Assembly: GCF_029227915.1 (NCBI RefSeq)
Contig: NC_079888.1
Span: 22,548,001 to 22,612,000, forward strand
DNA length: 64,000 bases
Reading direction: 5' to 3'
Source of the DNA: Hydractinia symbiolongicarpus
Lineage: Eukaryota > Cnidaria > Hydrozoa > Anthoathecata > Hydractiniidae
The number at the start of each line of letters is the position of its first letter. The first letter of the stretch is position 1. Under the pieces are notes generated by a model. That model had not been told where the DNA came from and searched no databases. It saw only the letters and a list, made by a program, of their open reading frames with translations. A program made the translations under genes and the position numbers. Below, piece after piece: positions 10,386 through 23,573 of this stretch.

Positions 10386-12007
10386 ACAAGTCTCATGCGT
10401 TTTAGTGGTGAAAAAAAAAATTAAAAAATCGTTCGGGAAATGAGTTTACTCCCTGGGTACTTTCTTTGTATACTTTTGACTATACGGGCCGAGTACGGGA
10501 TTTACGGGAAGTCGCGGGTTTTCGTTTGCCGGCGATTAAACTTCTTTTATTCAGCGTCTCATCAAAAATGCAAATATTTTTAAATATTACAAGTCTCATG
10601 GGCTTTAGTGGTGAAATAATAATTTAAAAAATCGTTTTGGAAATGAGTTTACTCACAGGGTACTTTCTTTGTATACATTCGACTATACGGGCCAAGCTCG
10701 GGATTTATGGGAAATCGCGGGTTTTCGCTTGCCGGCGATTAAACCACTATTATTAAGCGTCTCATCAAAAATGAAAACATTCCTGAAAACTACAAGTCTC
10801 ATGCGTTTTAGTGGTGAAAAAATAATTTAAAAATTCGTTCGGGAAATGAGTTTACTCACAGGGTACTTTCTATGCATACATCCGACTATACGGGCCAAGC
10901 CCGGGATTTACGGGAAATCGCGGGTTTTCGTTTGCCGGCGATTAAACAACTTTCATTAAGCGTCTCATCAAAAATGAAAACATTTCTGAAAACTACAAGT
11001 CTCATGCGTTTTAGTGGTGAAAATTAATTTAAAAAATCGTTCGGGAAATGAGTTTACTCCCTGGGTACTTTCTTTGTATACTTTTGACTATACGGGCCGA
11101 GTCCGGGATTTACGGGAAGTCGCGGGTTTTCGTTTGCCGGCAATTAAACTTCTTTTATTCAGCGTCTCATCAAAAATGAAAACATTTTTGAAAACTACAA
11201 GTCTCATGGGCTTTAGTTGTGAAATAATAATTTAAAAAATCGTTCGGGAAATGAGTTTACACCCCGGGTACTTTCTTTGTATACTTTTGACTATACGGGC
11301 CGAGTCCGGGATTTACGGGAAATCGCAGGTTTTCGTTTGCCGGCGATTAAACTTCTTTTATTCAGCGTCTCATCAAAAATGAAAACATTTTTGAAAACTA
11401 CAAGTCTCATGGGCTTTAGTGGTGAAATAATAATTTAAAAAATCGTTCGGGAAATGAGTTTACACCCCGGGTACTTTCTTTGTATACTTTTGACTATACA
11501 AGCCGAGTCCGGGATTTACGGGAAATCGCAGGTTTTCGTTTGCCGGCGATTAAACTTCTTTTATTCAGCGTCTCATCAAAAATGAAAACATTTTTGAAAA
11601 CTACAAGTCTCAGGCGTTTTAGTGGTGAAAAAATAATTTAAAAAATCGTTCGGGAAATGAGTTTACTCCCTGGGTACTTTCTTTGTATACTATTGACTAT
11701 ACGGGCCAAGCCCGGGATTTACGGGAAATCGCGGGTTTTCGTTTGCCGGCGATTAAACCTCTTTCATTAAGCGTCTCATCAAAAATGAAAATATTTTTGA
11801 AAACTACAAGTCTCATGCGTTTTAGTGGTGAAAATTAATTTAAAATAACGTTTGGGAAATGAGTTTACTCCCTGGGTACTTTCTTCGTATACTTTTGACT
11901 ATACGGGGCAAGCCCGGGATTTGCGGGAAATCGCGGGATTTCGTTTGCCGGCGATTAAACCTCTTTTATTAAGCGTCTCATCAAAAATGAAAACATTTTT
12001 GAAAACT
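10386..12007. repeat. 8-mer HOR unit, copy 1 (1,622 bp)
   Basis: Eight monomers repeat at offset 1,622. Markers: AAAAATGCAAAT (10,568 and 12,190), TTCTATGCATACAT (10,869 and 12,491), GGCAATTAAAC (11,140 and 12,762), two consecutive CACCCCGGG monomers, and TACTATTGAC (11,688 and 13,310). Confidence 0.8.
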
Positions 12008-13353
12008 GCAAGTCTCATGCGTTTTAGTGGTGAAAAAAAATAATAAAAAATCGTTCGGGAAATGAGTTTACTCCCTGGGTACTTTCTTTGTATACTTTTG
12101 ACTATACGGGCCGAGTACGGGATTTACGGGAAGTCGCGGGTTTTCGTTTGCCGGCGATTAAACTTCTTTTATTCAGCGTCTCATCAAAAATGCAAATATT
12201 TTTAAATACTACAAGTCTCATGGGCTTTAGTGGTGAAATAATAATTTAAAAAATCGTTTTGGAAATGAGTTTACTCACAGGGTACTTTCTTTGTATAAAT
12301 TCGACTATAGGGGCCAAGCCCGGGATTTATGGGAAATCGCGGGTTTTCGCTTGCCGGCGATTAAACCTCTTTTATTAAGCGTCTCATCAAAAATGAAAAC
12401 ATTTCTGAAAACTACAAGTCTTATGCGTTTTAGTGGTGAAAAAATAATTTGAAAATTCGTTCGGGAAATGAGTTTACTCACAGGGTACTTTCTATGCATA
12501 CATTCGACTATACGGGCCAAGCCCGGGATTTACGGGAAATCGCGGGTTTTCGTTTGCCGGCGATTAAACAACTTTCATTAAGCGTCTCATCAAAAATGAA
12601 AACATTTCTGAAAACTACAAGTCTCATGCGTTTTAGTGGTGAAAATTAATTTAAAAAATCGTTCGGGAAATGAGTTTACTCCCTGGGTACTTTCTTTGTA
12701 TACTTTTGACTATACGGGCCGAGTCCGGGATTTACGGGAAGTCGCGGGTTTTCGTTTGCCGGCAATTAAACTTCTTTTATTCAGCGTCTCATCAAAAATG
12801 AAAACATTTTTGAAAACTAAAAGTCTCATGGGCTTTAGTGGTGAAATAATAATTTAAAAAATCGTTCGGGAAATGAGTTTACACCCCGGGTACTTTCTTT
12901 GTATACTTTTGACTATACGGGCCGAGTCCGGGATTTACGGGAAATCGCAGGTTTTCGTTTGCCGGCGATTAAACTTCTTTTAGTCAGCGTCTCATCAAAA
13001 ATGAAAACATTTTTGAAAACTACAAGTCTCATGGGCTTTAGTGGTGAAATAATAATTTAAAAAATCGTTCGGGAAATGAGTTTACACCCCGGGTACTTTC
13101 TTTGTATACTTTTGACTATACGGGCCGAGTCCGGGATTTACGGGAAATCGCAGGTTTTCGTTTGCCGGCGATTAAACTTCTTTTATTCAGCGTCTCATCA
13201 AAAATGAAAACATTTTTGAAAACTACAAGTCTCATGCGTTTTAGTGGTGAAAAAATAATTTAAAAAATCGTTCGGGAAATGAGTTTACTCCCTGGGTACT
13301 TTCTTTGTATACTATTGACTATACGGGCCAAGCCCGGGATTTACGGGAAATCG
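12008..13353. repeat. 8-mer HOR unit, copy 2 (partial)
   Basis: Matches 10,386-11,731 at offset 1,622 and then switches lineage at GCAGG versus GCGGG (13,354). Private changes include TATAAATTCGACTATAGGGG near 12,295 and AACTAAAAG near 12,815. Confidence 0.78.
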
Positions 13354-14573
13354 CAGGTTTTCGTTTGCCGGCGATTAAACTTCTTTTATTCAGCGTCTCA
13401 TCAAAAATGAAAACATTTTTGAAAACTAAAAGTCTCATGCGTTTTAGTGTTGAAAAAATAAATTAAAAAATTGTTCTGGAAATGAGTTTACTCACAGGGT
13501 ACTTTCTTTGTATACATTCGACTATACAGGCCTAGCCCGGGATTTACGGGAAATCGCGGGTTTTCGTTTGCCGGCGATTAAACCTCTTTCATTAAGCGTC
13601 TCATCAAAAATGAAAATATCTTTAAATACTACAAGTCTCATGGGCTTTAGTGGTGCAATAGTAATTTAAAAAATCGTTTGGGAAATGAGTTTACCCCCTG
13701 GGTACTTTCTTTGTATACTTTTGACTATACGGGCCGACTCGGGATTTACGGGAAATCGCAGGTTTTCGTTTGCCGCCGATTAAACTTCTTTTATTCAGCG
13801 TCTCATCAAAAATGAAAACATTTTTAAAAACTACAAGTCTCATGCGTTTTAGTGGTGAAAAAAAAATTTAAAAAATCGTTCGGGAAATGAGTTTACTCCC
13901 TGGGTACTTTCTTTGTATACATTCGACTATACGGGCCAAGCCCGGGATTTACGGGAAATCGGGGGTTTTCGTTTGCCGGCGATTAAACCACTTTTATTAA
14001 GCGTCTCATCAAAAATGAAAACATTTCTGAAAACTACAAGTCTCATGCGTTTTAGTGGTGAAAAGATAATTTAAAAATTCGTTCGGGAAATGAGTTTACT
14101 CACAGGGGAACTTTCTTTGTATACATTCGACTATACGGGCCAAGCCCAGGATTTACGGGAAATCGCGGGTTTTCGTTTGCCGGCGATTAAACAACTTTCA
14201 TTAAGCGTCTCATCAAAAATGAAAACATTTCTGAAAACTACAAATCTCATGCGTTTTAGTGGTGAAAATTAATTTAAAAAATCGTTCGGGAAATGGGTTT
14301 ACTCCCTGGGTACTTTCTTTGTATACTTTTGACTATACGGGCCAAGTCCGGGATTTACGGGAAGTCGCGGGTTTTCGTTTGCCGGCAATTAAACTTCTTT
14401 TATTCAGCGTCTCATCAAAAATGAAAACATTTTTAAAAACTACAAGTCTCATGGGCTTTAGTGGTGAAACAATAATTTAAAAAATCGTTCGGGAAATGAG
14501 TTTACACCACGGGTACTTTCTTTCTATACTTTTAAATATACGGGCCGAATCCGGGACTTACGGGAACTCGCGG
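13354..14573. repeat. Mixed monomers, left part of the 6.48-kb superunit
   Basis: Six monomers not tandemly repeated locally. Odd states: CAGGCCTAGCCCGGG near 13,530, CACAGGGGAACTTTC near 14,101 (GGGTAC replaced), AAATGGGTTTACTCCC near 14,291, and ACTTTTAAATATACGGG near 14,528. Confidence 0.7.
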
Positions 14574-16194
14574 GTTTTCGTTTGCCGGCGATTAAACTTC
14601 TTTTATTCAGCGTCTCATCAAAAATGAAAATATCTTTAAATACTACAAGTCTCATGGGCTTTAGTGGGGAAATAATAATTTAAAAAATCGTTCGGGAAAT
14701 GAGTTTACACCCTGGGTACTTTCTTTGTATACTTTTGACTATACGGGCCGACTCGGGATTTACGGGAAATCGCAGGTTTTCGTTTGCCGGCGATTAAACT
14801 TCTTTTATTCAGCGTCTCATCAAAAATGAAAACATTTTTGAAAACTGCAAGTCTCATGCGTTTTAGTGGTGAAAAAATAATTTAAAAAATCGTTCGGGAA
14901 ATGAGTTTACTCCCTGGGTACTTTCTTTGTATACTTTTGACTATACGGGCTGAGTCCGGGATTTACGGGAAGTCGCGGGTTTTCGTTTGCCGGCGATTAC
15001 ACTTCTTCTATTCAGCGTCTCATCAAAAATGAAAATATCTTTAAATACTACAAGTCTCATGGGCTTTAGTGGGGAAATAATAATTTAAAAAATCGTTCGG
15101 GAAATGAGTTTTCACCCTGGGTACTTTCTTTGTATACTTTTGACTATACGGGCCGACTCGGGATTTACGGGAAATCGCAGGTTTTCGTTTGCCGGCGATT
15201 AAACTTCTTTTATTCAGCGTGTCATCAAAAATGAAAACATTTTTGAAAACTACAAGTCTCATGCGTTTTAGTGTTGAAAAAATAAATTAAAAAATCGTTC
15301 TGGAAATGAGTTTACTCACAGGGTACTTTCTTTGTATACATTCGACTATACGGGCCAAACCCGGGATTTACGAGAAATCGCGGGTTTTCGTTTGCCGGCG
15401 ATTAAACCTCTTTCATTAAGCGTCTCATCAAAAATGAAAACATTTTTGAAAACTACAAGTCTCATGCGTTTTAGTGGTGAAAAAAAAATTTAAAAAATCG
15501 TTCGGGGAATGAGTTTACTCCCTGGCTACTTTCTTTGTATACATTCGACTATACGGGCCAAGTCCGGGATTTACGGGAAATCGCGGGATTTCGTTTGCCG
15601 GCGATTAAACCTCTTTTATTAAGCGTCTCATCAAAAATGAAAACATTTTTGAAAACTGCAAGTCTCATGCGTTTTAGTGGTGAAAAGATAATTGAAAAAA
15701 TCGTTTCGGAAATGAGTTTACTCACAGGGTACTTTCTTTGTATACATTCAACTATACGGGCCAAGCCCAGGATTTACGGGAAATCGCGGGTTTTCGTTTG
15801 CAGACGATTAAACCTCTTTCATTAAGCGTCTCATCAAAAATGAAAACATTTTTGAAAACTACAAGTCTCATGCGTTTTAGTGGTGAAAATTAATTTAAAA
15901 TATCGTTTGGGAAATAAGTTTACTCCCTGGGTACTTTCTTTGTATACTTTTGACTATACGGGCCGAGTCCGGGATTTACGGGAAGACGCGGGTTTTCGTT
16001 TGCCGGCAATTAAACTTCTTTTATTCAGCGTCTCATTAAAAATGAAAACATTTTTAAAAACTACAAGTCTCATGCGTTTTAGTGGTGAAAAAATAATTTA
16101 AAAAATCGTTCGGGAAATGAGTTTACTCCCTGGGTACTTTCTTTGTATACTTTTGACTATACGGGCCGAGTCCGGGATTTACGGGAAATCGCAG
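14574..16194. repeat. 8-mer HOR unit, copy 1 (1,621 bp)
   Basis: Repeats at offset 1,621. Markers: GTGGGGAAATAATAATTT in alternate monomers, GAGTTTTCACCCTGG (15,108 and 16,729), GCGTGTCATC (15,218 and 16,839), CCTGGCTACTTTC (15,530 and 17,151) and GTTTGCAGACGATTAAAC (15,796 and 17,417). The GCAGACG and GGCTAC states come back in the 28.7-34 kb block, so this lineage was seeded there as well. Confidence 0.8.
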
Positions 16195-17499
16195 GTTTTC
16201 GTTTGCCGGCGATTAAACTTCTTTTATTCAGCGTCTCATCAAAAATGAAAATATCTTTAAATATTACAAGTCTCATGGGCTTTAGTGGGGAAATAATAAT
16301 TTAAAAAATCGTTCGGGAAATGAGTTTACACCCTGGGTACTTTCTTTGTATACTTTTGACTATACGGGCCGACTCGGGATTTACGGGAAATCGCAGGTTT
16401 TCGTTTGCCGGCGATTAAACTTCTTTTATTCAGCGTCTCATCAAAAATGAAAACATTTTTGAAAACTGCAAGTCTCATGCGTTTTAGTGGTGAAAAAATA
16501 ATTTAAAAAATCGTTCGGGAAATGAGTTTACTCCCTGGGTACTTTCTTTGTATACTTTTGACTATACGGGCTGAGTCCGGGATTTACGGGAAGTCGCGGG
16601 TTTTCGTTTGCCGGCGATTAAACTTTTTTTATTCAGCGTCTCATCAAAAATGAAAATATCTTTAAATACTACAAGTCTCATGGGCTTTAGTGGGGAAATA
16701 ATAATTTAAAAAATCGTTCGGGAAATGAGTTTTCACCCTGGGTACTTTCTTTCTATACTTTTGACTATACGGGCCGACTCGGGATTTACGGGAAATCGCA
16801 GGTTTTCGTTTGCCGGCGATTAAACTTTTTTTATTCAGCGTGTCATCAAAAATTAAAACATTTTTGAAAACTACAAGTCTCATGCGTTTTAGTGTTGAAA
16901 AAATAAATTAAAAAATCGTTCTGGAAATGAGTTTACTCACAGGGTACTTTCTTTGTATACATTCGACTATACGGGCCAAACCCGGGATTTACGGGAAATC
17001 GCGGGTTTTCGTTTGCCGGCGATTAAACCTCTTTCATTAAGCGTCTCATCAAAAATGAAAACATTTTTGAAAACTACAAGTCTCATGCGTTTTAGTGGTG
17101 AAAAAAAAATTTAAAAAATCGTTCGGGAAATCAGTTTACTCCCTGGCTACTTTCTTTGTATACATTCGACTATACGGGCCAAGTCCGTGATTTACGGGAA
17201 ATCGCGGGATTTCGTTTGCCGGCGATTAAACCTCTTTTATTAAGCGTCTCATCAAAAATGAAAACATTTTTGAAAACTGCAAGTCTCATGCGTTTTAGTA
17301 GTGAAAAGATAATTGAAAAAATCGTTTCGGAAATGAGTTTACTCACAGGGTACTTTCTTTGTATACATTCAACTATACGGGCCAAGCCCAGGATTTACGG
17401 GAAATTGCGGGTTTTCGTTTGCAGACGATTAAACCTCTTTCATTAAGCGTCTCATCAAAAATGAAAACATTTTTGAAAACTACAAGTCTCATGCGTTTT
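16195..17499. repeat. 8-mer HOR unit, copy 2 (partial)
   Basis: Matches 14,574-15,878 at offset 1,621. Small differences include TTCTTTCTATAC for TTCTTTGTATAC near 16,747, AAAATTAAAAC for AAAATGAAAAC near 16,851, and GTCCGTGATT near 17,184. It ends where the 6-mer begins. Confidence 0.79.
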
Positions 17500-18716
17500 A
17501 GTGGTGAAAATTAATTTAAAAAGTCGTTCGGGAAAAGAGTTTACACCCCGGGTACTTTCTTTGTATACTTTTGACTATACGGGCTGAGTCCGGGATTTAC
17601 GGGAAGTGGCGTGTTTTCGTTTGCCGGCGATTAAACTTCTTTTATTCAGCGTCTCATTAAAAATGAAAACATTTTTAAAAACTACAAGTCTCATGCGTTT
17701 TAGTGGTGAAAAAATAATTTAAAAAATCGTTCGGGAAATGAGTTTACTCCCTGGGTACTTTCTTTGTATACTTTTGACTATACGGGCCGAGTCCGGGATT
17801 TACGGGAAATCGCAGGTTTTCGTTTGCCGACGATTAAACTTCTTTTATTCAGCGTCTCATCAATAATGAAAACATTTTTGAAAACTACAAGTCTCATGCG
17901 TTTTAGTGGTGAAAAAATAATTTAAAAAATCGTTCGAAAAATGAGTTTACACCCTGGGTACTTTGTTTGTATACATTTGACTATACGGGCCAAGCCCGGG
18001 ATTTACGGAAAATCGCAGGTTTTCGTTTTCCGGCGATTAAACCTCTTTCATTAAGCGTCTCATCAAAAATGAAATTATTTTTGAAAACTACAAGTCTCAT
18101 GCGTTTTAGTTGTGAAAAAAAATTTTAAAAAATCGTTCGGGAAATGAGTTAACTCCCTGGGTACTTTCTTTGTATACTTTTGACTATACGGGCCGAGTCC
18201 GAGATTTACGGGAAGTCGCGGGTTTTCGTGTGCCGGCGATTAAACTTCTTTTATTCAGCGTCTCATCAAAAATGAAAATATTTTTAATAACTACAAGTCT
18301 CATGGGCTTTAGTGGTGAAATAATAATTTAATAAATCGTTTTGGAAATGAGTTTACTCACAGGGTACTTTCTTTGTATACATTCGACTATACGGGCCAAG
18401 CCCGGGATTTACGGGAAATCGCGGGTTTTCGTTTGCCGGCGATTAAACCACTTTTATTAAGCGTCTCATCAAAAATGAAAACATTTCTGAAAACTACAAG
18501 TCTCATGCGTTTTATTGGTAAAAAAATAATTTAAAAAATCGTTCGGGAAATGAGTTTACTCCCTGGGTACTTTCTTTGTATACTTTTGACTATACGGGCT
18601 GAGTCCGGGATTTACGGGAAGTCGCGGGTTTTCGTTTGCCGGCGATTAAACTTCTTTTATTCAGCGTCTTATCAAAAATGAAAATATCTTTAAATACTAC
18701 AAGTCTCATGGGCTTT
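17500..18716. repeat. 6-mer HOR unit, copy 1 (1,217 bp)
   Basis: Six monomers with a dense set of private variants, all repeated at offset 1,217: GAAGTGGCGTG (17,604), CATCAATAATG (17,858), CGTTCGAAAAATG, CTTTGTTTGTATAC, TTTTCCGGCG, GAAATTATTTTTG, TAGTTGTG, GAGTTAACTCC, GTCCGAGATT, CGTGTGCCGG, TTTTAATAAC, TTTTATTGGTAAA (18,511) and GTCTTATC. Confidence 0.92.
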
Positions 18717-19943
18717 AGTGGTGAAAATTAATTTAAAAAGTCGTTCGGGAAAAGAGTTTACACCCCGGGTACTTTCTTTGTATACTTTTGACTATACGGG
18801 CTGAGTCCGGGATTTACGGGAAGTGGCGTGTTTTCGTTTGCCGGCGATTAAACTTCTTTTATTCAGCGTCTCATTAAAAAAGAAAACATTTTTAAAAACT
18901 ACAAGTCTCATGCGTTTTAGTGGTGAAAAAATAATTTAAAAAATCGTTCGGGAAATGAGTTTACTCCCTGGGTACTTTCTTTGTATACTTTTGACTATAC
19001 GGGCCGAGTCCGGGATTTACGGGAAATCGCAGGTTTTCGTTTGCCGACGATTAAACTTCTTTTATTCAGCGTCTCATCAATAATGAAAACATTTTTGAAA
19101 ACTACAAGTCTCATGCGTTTTAGTGGTGAAAAAATAATTTAAAAAATCGTTCGAAAAATGAGTTTACACCCTGGGTACTTTGTTTGTATACATTTGACTA
19201 TACGGGCCAAGCCCGGGATTTACGGAAAATCGCAGGTTTTCGTTTTCCGGCGATTAAACCTCTTTCATTAAGCGTCTCATCAAAAATGAAATTATTTTTG
19301 AAAACTACAAGTCTCATGCGTTTTAGTTGTGAAAAAAAATTTTAAAAAATCGTTCGGGAAATGAGTTAACTCCCTGGGTACTTTCTTTGTATACTTTTGA
19401 CTATACGGGCCGAGTCCGAGATTTACGGGAAGTCGCGGGTTTTCGTGTGCCGGCGATTAAACTTCTTTTATTCAGCGTCTCATCAAAAATGAAAATATTT
19501 TTAATAACTACAAGTCTCATGGGCTTTAGTGGTGAAATAATAATTTAATAAATCGTTTTGGAAATGAGTTTACTCACAGGGTACTTTCTTTGTATACATT
19601 CGACTATACGGGCCAAGCCCGGGATTTACGGGAAATCGCGGGTTTTCGTTTGCCGGCGATTAAACCACTTTTATTAAGCGTCTCATCAAAAATGAAAACA
19701 TTTCTGAAAACTACAAGTCTCATGCGTTTTATTGGTAAAAAAATAATTTAAAAAATCGTTCGGGAAATGAGTTTACTCCCTGGGTACTTTCTTTGTATAC
19801 TTTTGACTATACGGGCTGAGTCCGGGATTTACGGGAAGTCGCGGGTTTTCGTTTGCCGGCGATTAAACTTCTTTTATTCAGCGTCTTATCAAAAATGAAA
19901 ATATCTTTAAATACTACAAGTCTCATGGGCTTTAGTGGTGAAA
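18717..19943. repeat. 6-mer HOR unit, copy 2, one difference seen from copy 1
   Basis: Read line by line against 17,500-18,716, the only difference I find is T at 17,664 versus A at 18,881. The match ends near 19,944, where GTGAAATAATAATTT replaces GTGAAAATTAATTT. One difference in 1,217 bp points to a very recent duplication or conversion, or to an assembly artefact. Confidence 0.9.
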
Positions 19944-20047
19944 TAATAATTTAAAAAATCGTTCGGGAAATGAGTTTACACCCTGGGTACTTTCTTTGTA
20001 TACTTTTGACTATACGGGCCGACTCGGGATTTACGGGAAATCGCAGG

Positions 20048-21770
20048 TTTTTGTTTGCCGGCGATTAAACCTCTTTCATTAAGCGTCTCATCAAAAATGA
20101 AAATGTCTTTAAATACTACAAGTCTCATGGGCTTTAGTGGTGCAATAGTAATTTAAAAAATCGTTTGGGAAATGAGTTTACACCCTGGGTACTTTCTTTG
20201 TATACTTTTGACTATACGGGCCGACTCGGGATTTACGGGAAATCGCAGGTTTTCGTTTGCCGCCGATTAAACTTCTTTTATTCAGCGTCTCATCAAAAAT
20301 GAAAACATTTTTGAAAACTACCAGTCTCATGCGTTTTAGTGGTGAAAAAAAAATTTAAAAAATCGTTCGGGAAATGAGTTTACTCCCTGGGTCCTTTCTT
20401 TGTATACATTCGACTATACGGGCCAAGCCCGGGATTTACGGGAAATCGCGGGTTTTCGTTTGCCGGCGATTAAACAACTTTCATTAAGCGTCTCATCAAA
20501 AATGAAAACATTTCTGAAAACTACAAGTCTCATGCGTTTTAGTGGTGAAAATTAATTTAAAAAATCGTTCGGGAAATGAGTTTACTCCCTGGGTACTTTC
20601 TTTGTATACTTTTGACTATACGGGCCAAGTCCGGGATTTACGGGAAGTCGCGGGTTTTCGTTTGCCGGCAATTAAACTTCTTTTATTCAGCGTCTCATCA
20701 AAAATGAAAACATTTTTAAAAACTACAAGTCTCATGGGCTTTAGTGGTGAAACAATAATTTAAAAAATCGTTCGGGAAATGAGTTTACACCCCGGGTACT
20801 TTCTTTCTATACTTTTAAATATACGGGCCGAGTCCGGGACTTACGGGAACTCGCAGGTTTTCGTTTGCCGGCGATTAAACTTCTTTTATTCAGCGTCTCA
20901 TCAGAAATGAAAACATTTTTGAAAACTACAAGTCTCATGCGTTTTAGTGGTGAAAAAATAATTTAAAAAATCGTTCGGGAAATGAGTTTACTCCCTGGGT
21001 ACTTTCTTTGTATACTTTTGACTATACGGGCTGAGTTCGGGATTTACGGGAAGTCGCGGGTTTTCGTTTGCCGGCGATTAAACTTCTTTTATTCAGCGTC
21101 TCATCAAAAATGAAAATATCTTTAAATACTACAAGTCTCATGGGCTTTAGTGGGGAAATAATAATTTAAAAAATCGTTCGGGAAATGAGTTTACACCCTG
21201 GGTACTTTCTTTGTATACTTTTGACTATACGGGCCGACTCGGGATTTACGGGAAAACGCAGGTTTTCGTTTGCCGGCGATTAAACTTCTTTTATTCAGCG
21301 TCTCATCAAAAATGAAAACATTTTTGAAAACTACAAGTCTCATGCGTTTTAGTGGTGAAAAAATAATTTAAAAAATCGTTCGGGAAATGAGTTTACTTCC
21401 TGGGTACTTTCTTTGTATACCTTTGACTATACGGGCTGAGTCCGGGATTTACGGGAAGTCGCGGGTTTTCGTTTGCCGGCGATTAAACTTCTTTTATTCA
21501 GCGTCTCATCAAAAATGAAAATATCTTTAAATACTACAAGTCTCATGGGCTTTAGTGGGGAAATAATAATTTAAAAAATCGTTCGGGAAATGAGTTTACA
21601 CCCTGGGTACTTTCTTTGTATACTTTTGACTATACGGGCCGACTCGGGATTTACGGGAAATCGCAGGTTTTCGTTTGCCGGCGATTAAACTTCTTTTATT
21701 CAGCGTCTCATCAAAAATGAAAACATTTTTGAAAACTACATGTCTCATGCGTTTTAGTGTTGAAAAAATA
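20048..21770. repeat. ~6.48-kb superunit, copy 2 (partial, left end only)
   Basis: Parallels 13,561-15,285. It lacks one monomer present near 13,980-14,190 in copy 1, so the offset drops from 6,487 to 6,283, and it returns to about 6,485 near the right end through another difference. Homology ends near 21,770, after the GTGTTGAAAAAATAAAT monomer. Confidence 0.7.
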
Positions 21771-21799
21771 AATAAAAAATCGTTCTGGAAATGAGTTTA

Positions 21800-23016
21800 C
21801 TCGCTGGGTACTTTCTTTGTATACTTTTCACTATACGGGCCGAGTCCGGGATTTACGGGAAGTCGCGGGTTTTCGTTTGCCGGCGATTAAACTTCTTTTA
21901 TTCAGCGTCTCATCAAAAATGAAAATATTTTTAAATACTACAAGTCTCATGGGCTTTAGTGGTGAAATAATGATTTAAAAAATCGTTCGGGAAATGAGTT
22001 TACACCCTGGGTAGTTTCTTTGTATACTTTTGACTATACGGGCCGAGTCCGGGATTTACGGGAAATCGCAGGTTTTCGTTTGCCGGTGATTAAACTTCTT
22101 TTATTCAGCGTCTCATCAAAAATGAAAATATTTTTAAATACTAAAAGTCTCATGGGCTTTAGTGGTGAAATAATAATTTAAAAAATCGTTCGGGAAATGA
22201 GTTTACACCCTGGGTACTTTCTTTGAATACTTTTGGCTATACGGGCCGAGTCCGGGATTTACGGGAAATCGCAGGTTTTCGTTTGCCGGCGATTAAACCA
22301 CTTTCATTAAGCGTCTCATCAAAAATGAAAAGATTTCTGAAAACTACAAGTCTCATGCGTTTTAGTGGTGAAAATTAATTTAAAATATCGTTTGGGAAAT
22401 AAGTTTACTCCCTGGGTACTTTCTTTGTATACTTTTGACTATACGGGCCGAGTCCGGGATTTACGGGAAGACGCGGGTTTTCGTTTGCCGGCAATTAAAC
22501 TTCTTTTATTCAGCGTCTCATCAAAAATGAAAACATTTTTAAAAACTACAAGTCTCATGCGTTTTAGTGGTGAAAAAGTAATTTAAAAAATCGTTCGGGA
22601 AATGAGTTTACTCCCTGGGTACTTTCTTTGTATACTTTTGACTATACGGGCCGAGTCCGGGATTTACGGGAAATCGCAGGTTTTTGTTTGCCGACGATTA
22701 AACTTCTTTTATTCAGCGTCTCATCAATAATGAAAACATTTTTGAAAACTACAAGTCTCATGCGTTTTAGTGGTGAAAAAATAATATAAAAAAATCGTTC
22801 GAGAAATGAGTTTACACCCTGGGTACTTTCTTTGTATACTTTTGGCTATACGGGCCGAGTCCGGGATTTACGGGAAATCGCAGGTTTTCGTTTGCCGGCG
22901 ATTAAACCACTTTCATTAAGCGTCTCATCAAAAATGAAAAGATTTCTGAAAACTACAAGTCTCATGCGTTTTAGTGGTGAAAATTAATTTAAAGTATCGT
23001 TTGGGAAATAAGTTTA
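21800..23016. repeat. 6-mer HOR unit, copy 1 (1,217 bp)
   Basis: Offset 1,217 links TCGCTGGGTAC with ACTTTTCAC (21,801 and 23,018), GAAATAATGATTT (21,963 and 23,180), GCCGGTGAT (22,083 and 23,300), AATACTAAAAG (22,137 and 23,354) and CTTTGAATAC (22,222 and 23,439). GAAAAGATTTCTG, a state common in the right half, first appears here near 22,327. Confidence 0.78.
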
Positions 23017-23573
23017 CTCGCTGGGTACTTTCTTTGTATACTTTTCACTATACGGGCCGAGTCCGGGATTTACGGGAAGTCGCGGGTTTTCGTTTGCCGG
23101 CGATTAAACTTCTTTTATTCAGCGTCTCATCAAAAATGAAAATATTTTTAAATACTACAAGTCTCATGGGCTTTAGTGGTGAAATAATGATTTAAAAAAT
23201 CGTTCGGGAAATGAGTTTACACCCTGGGTACTTTCTTTGTATACTTTTGACTATACGGGCCGGGTCCGGGATTTACGGGAAATCGCAGGTTTTCGTTTGC
23301 CGGTGATAAAACTTCTTTTATTCAGCGTCTCATCAAAAATGAAAATATTTTTAAATACTAAAAGTCTCATGGGCTTTAGTGGTGAAATAATAATTTAAAA
23401 AATCGTTCGGGAAATGAGTTTACACCCTGGGTACTTTCTTTGAATACTTTTGACTATACGGGCCGAGTCTGGGATTTACGGGAAATCGCAGGTTTTCGTT
23501 TGCCGGCGATTAAACCACTTTCATTAAGCGTCTCATCAAAAATGAAAAGATTTCTGAAAACTACAAGTCTCAT
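23017..23573. repeat. 6-mer HOR unit, copy 2 (partial, under three monomers)
   Basis: Matches 21,800-22,356 at offset 1,217. It diverges where CATGGGCTTTAG replaces CATGCGTTTTAG near 23,573. Confidence 0.75.

Larger units (their letters stand above)
13561..20047. repeat. ~6.48-kb (about 32-monomer) superunit, copy 1
   Basis: Distinctive variants at the left end of this interval reappear about 6.28-6.49 kb downstream. GTGGTGCAATAGTAATTT is at 13,652 and 20,139. TTTCTATACTTTTAAATATACGGG with GGGACTTACGGGAACTCG is near 14,520-14,570 and 20,803-20,852. GTGGGGAAATAATAATTT and GTGTTGAAAAAATAAAT follow in the same order. The superunit contains the separate 8-mer (14,574-17,499) and 6-mer (17,500-19,943) blocks, so those sit between the two copies of its left end. 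Confidence 0.72.

Noticed and set aside
22365-23195. A 609-bp 3-mer at 22.4-23.2 kb
   Set aside because: Only about one monomer matches at offset 609. The stronger, longer match is at offset 1,217, so I called a 6-mer.
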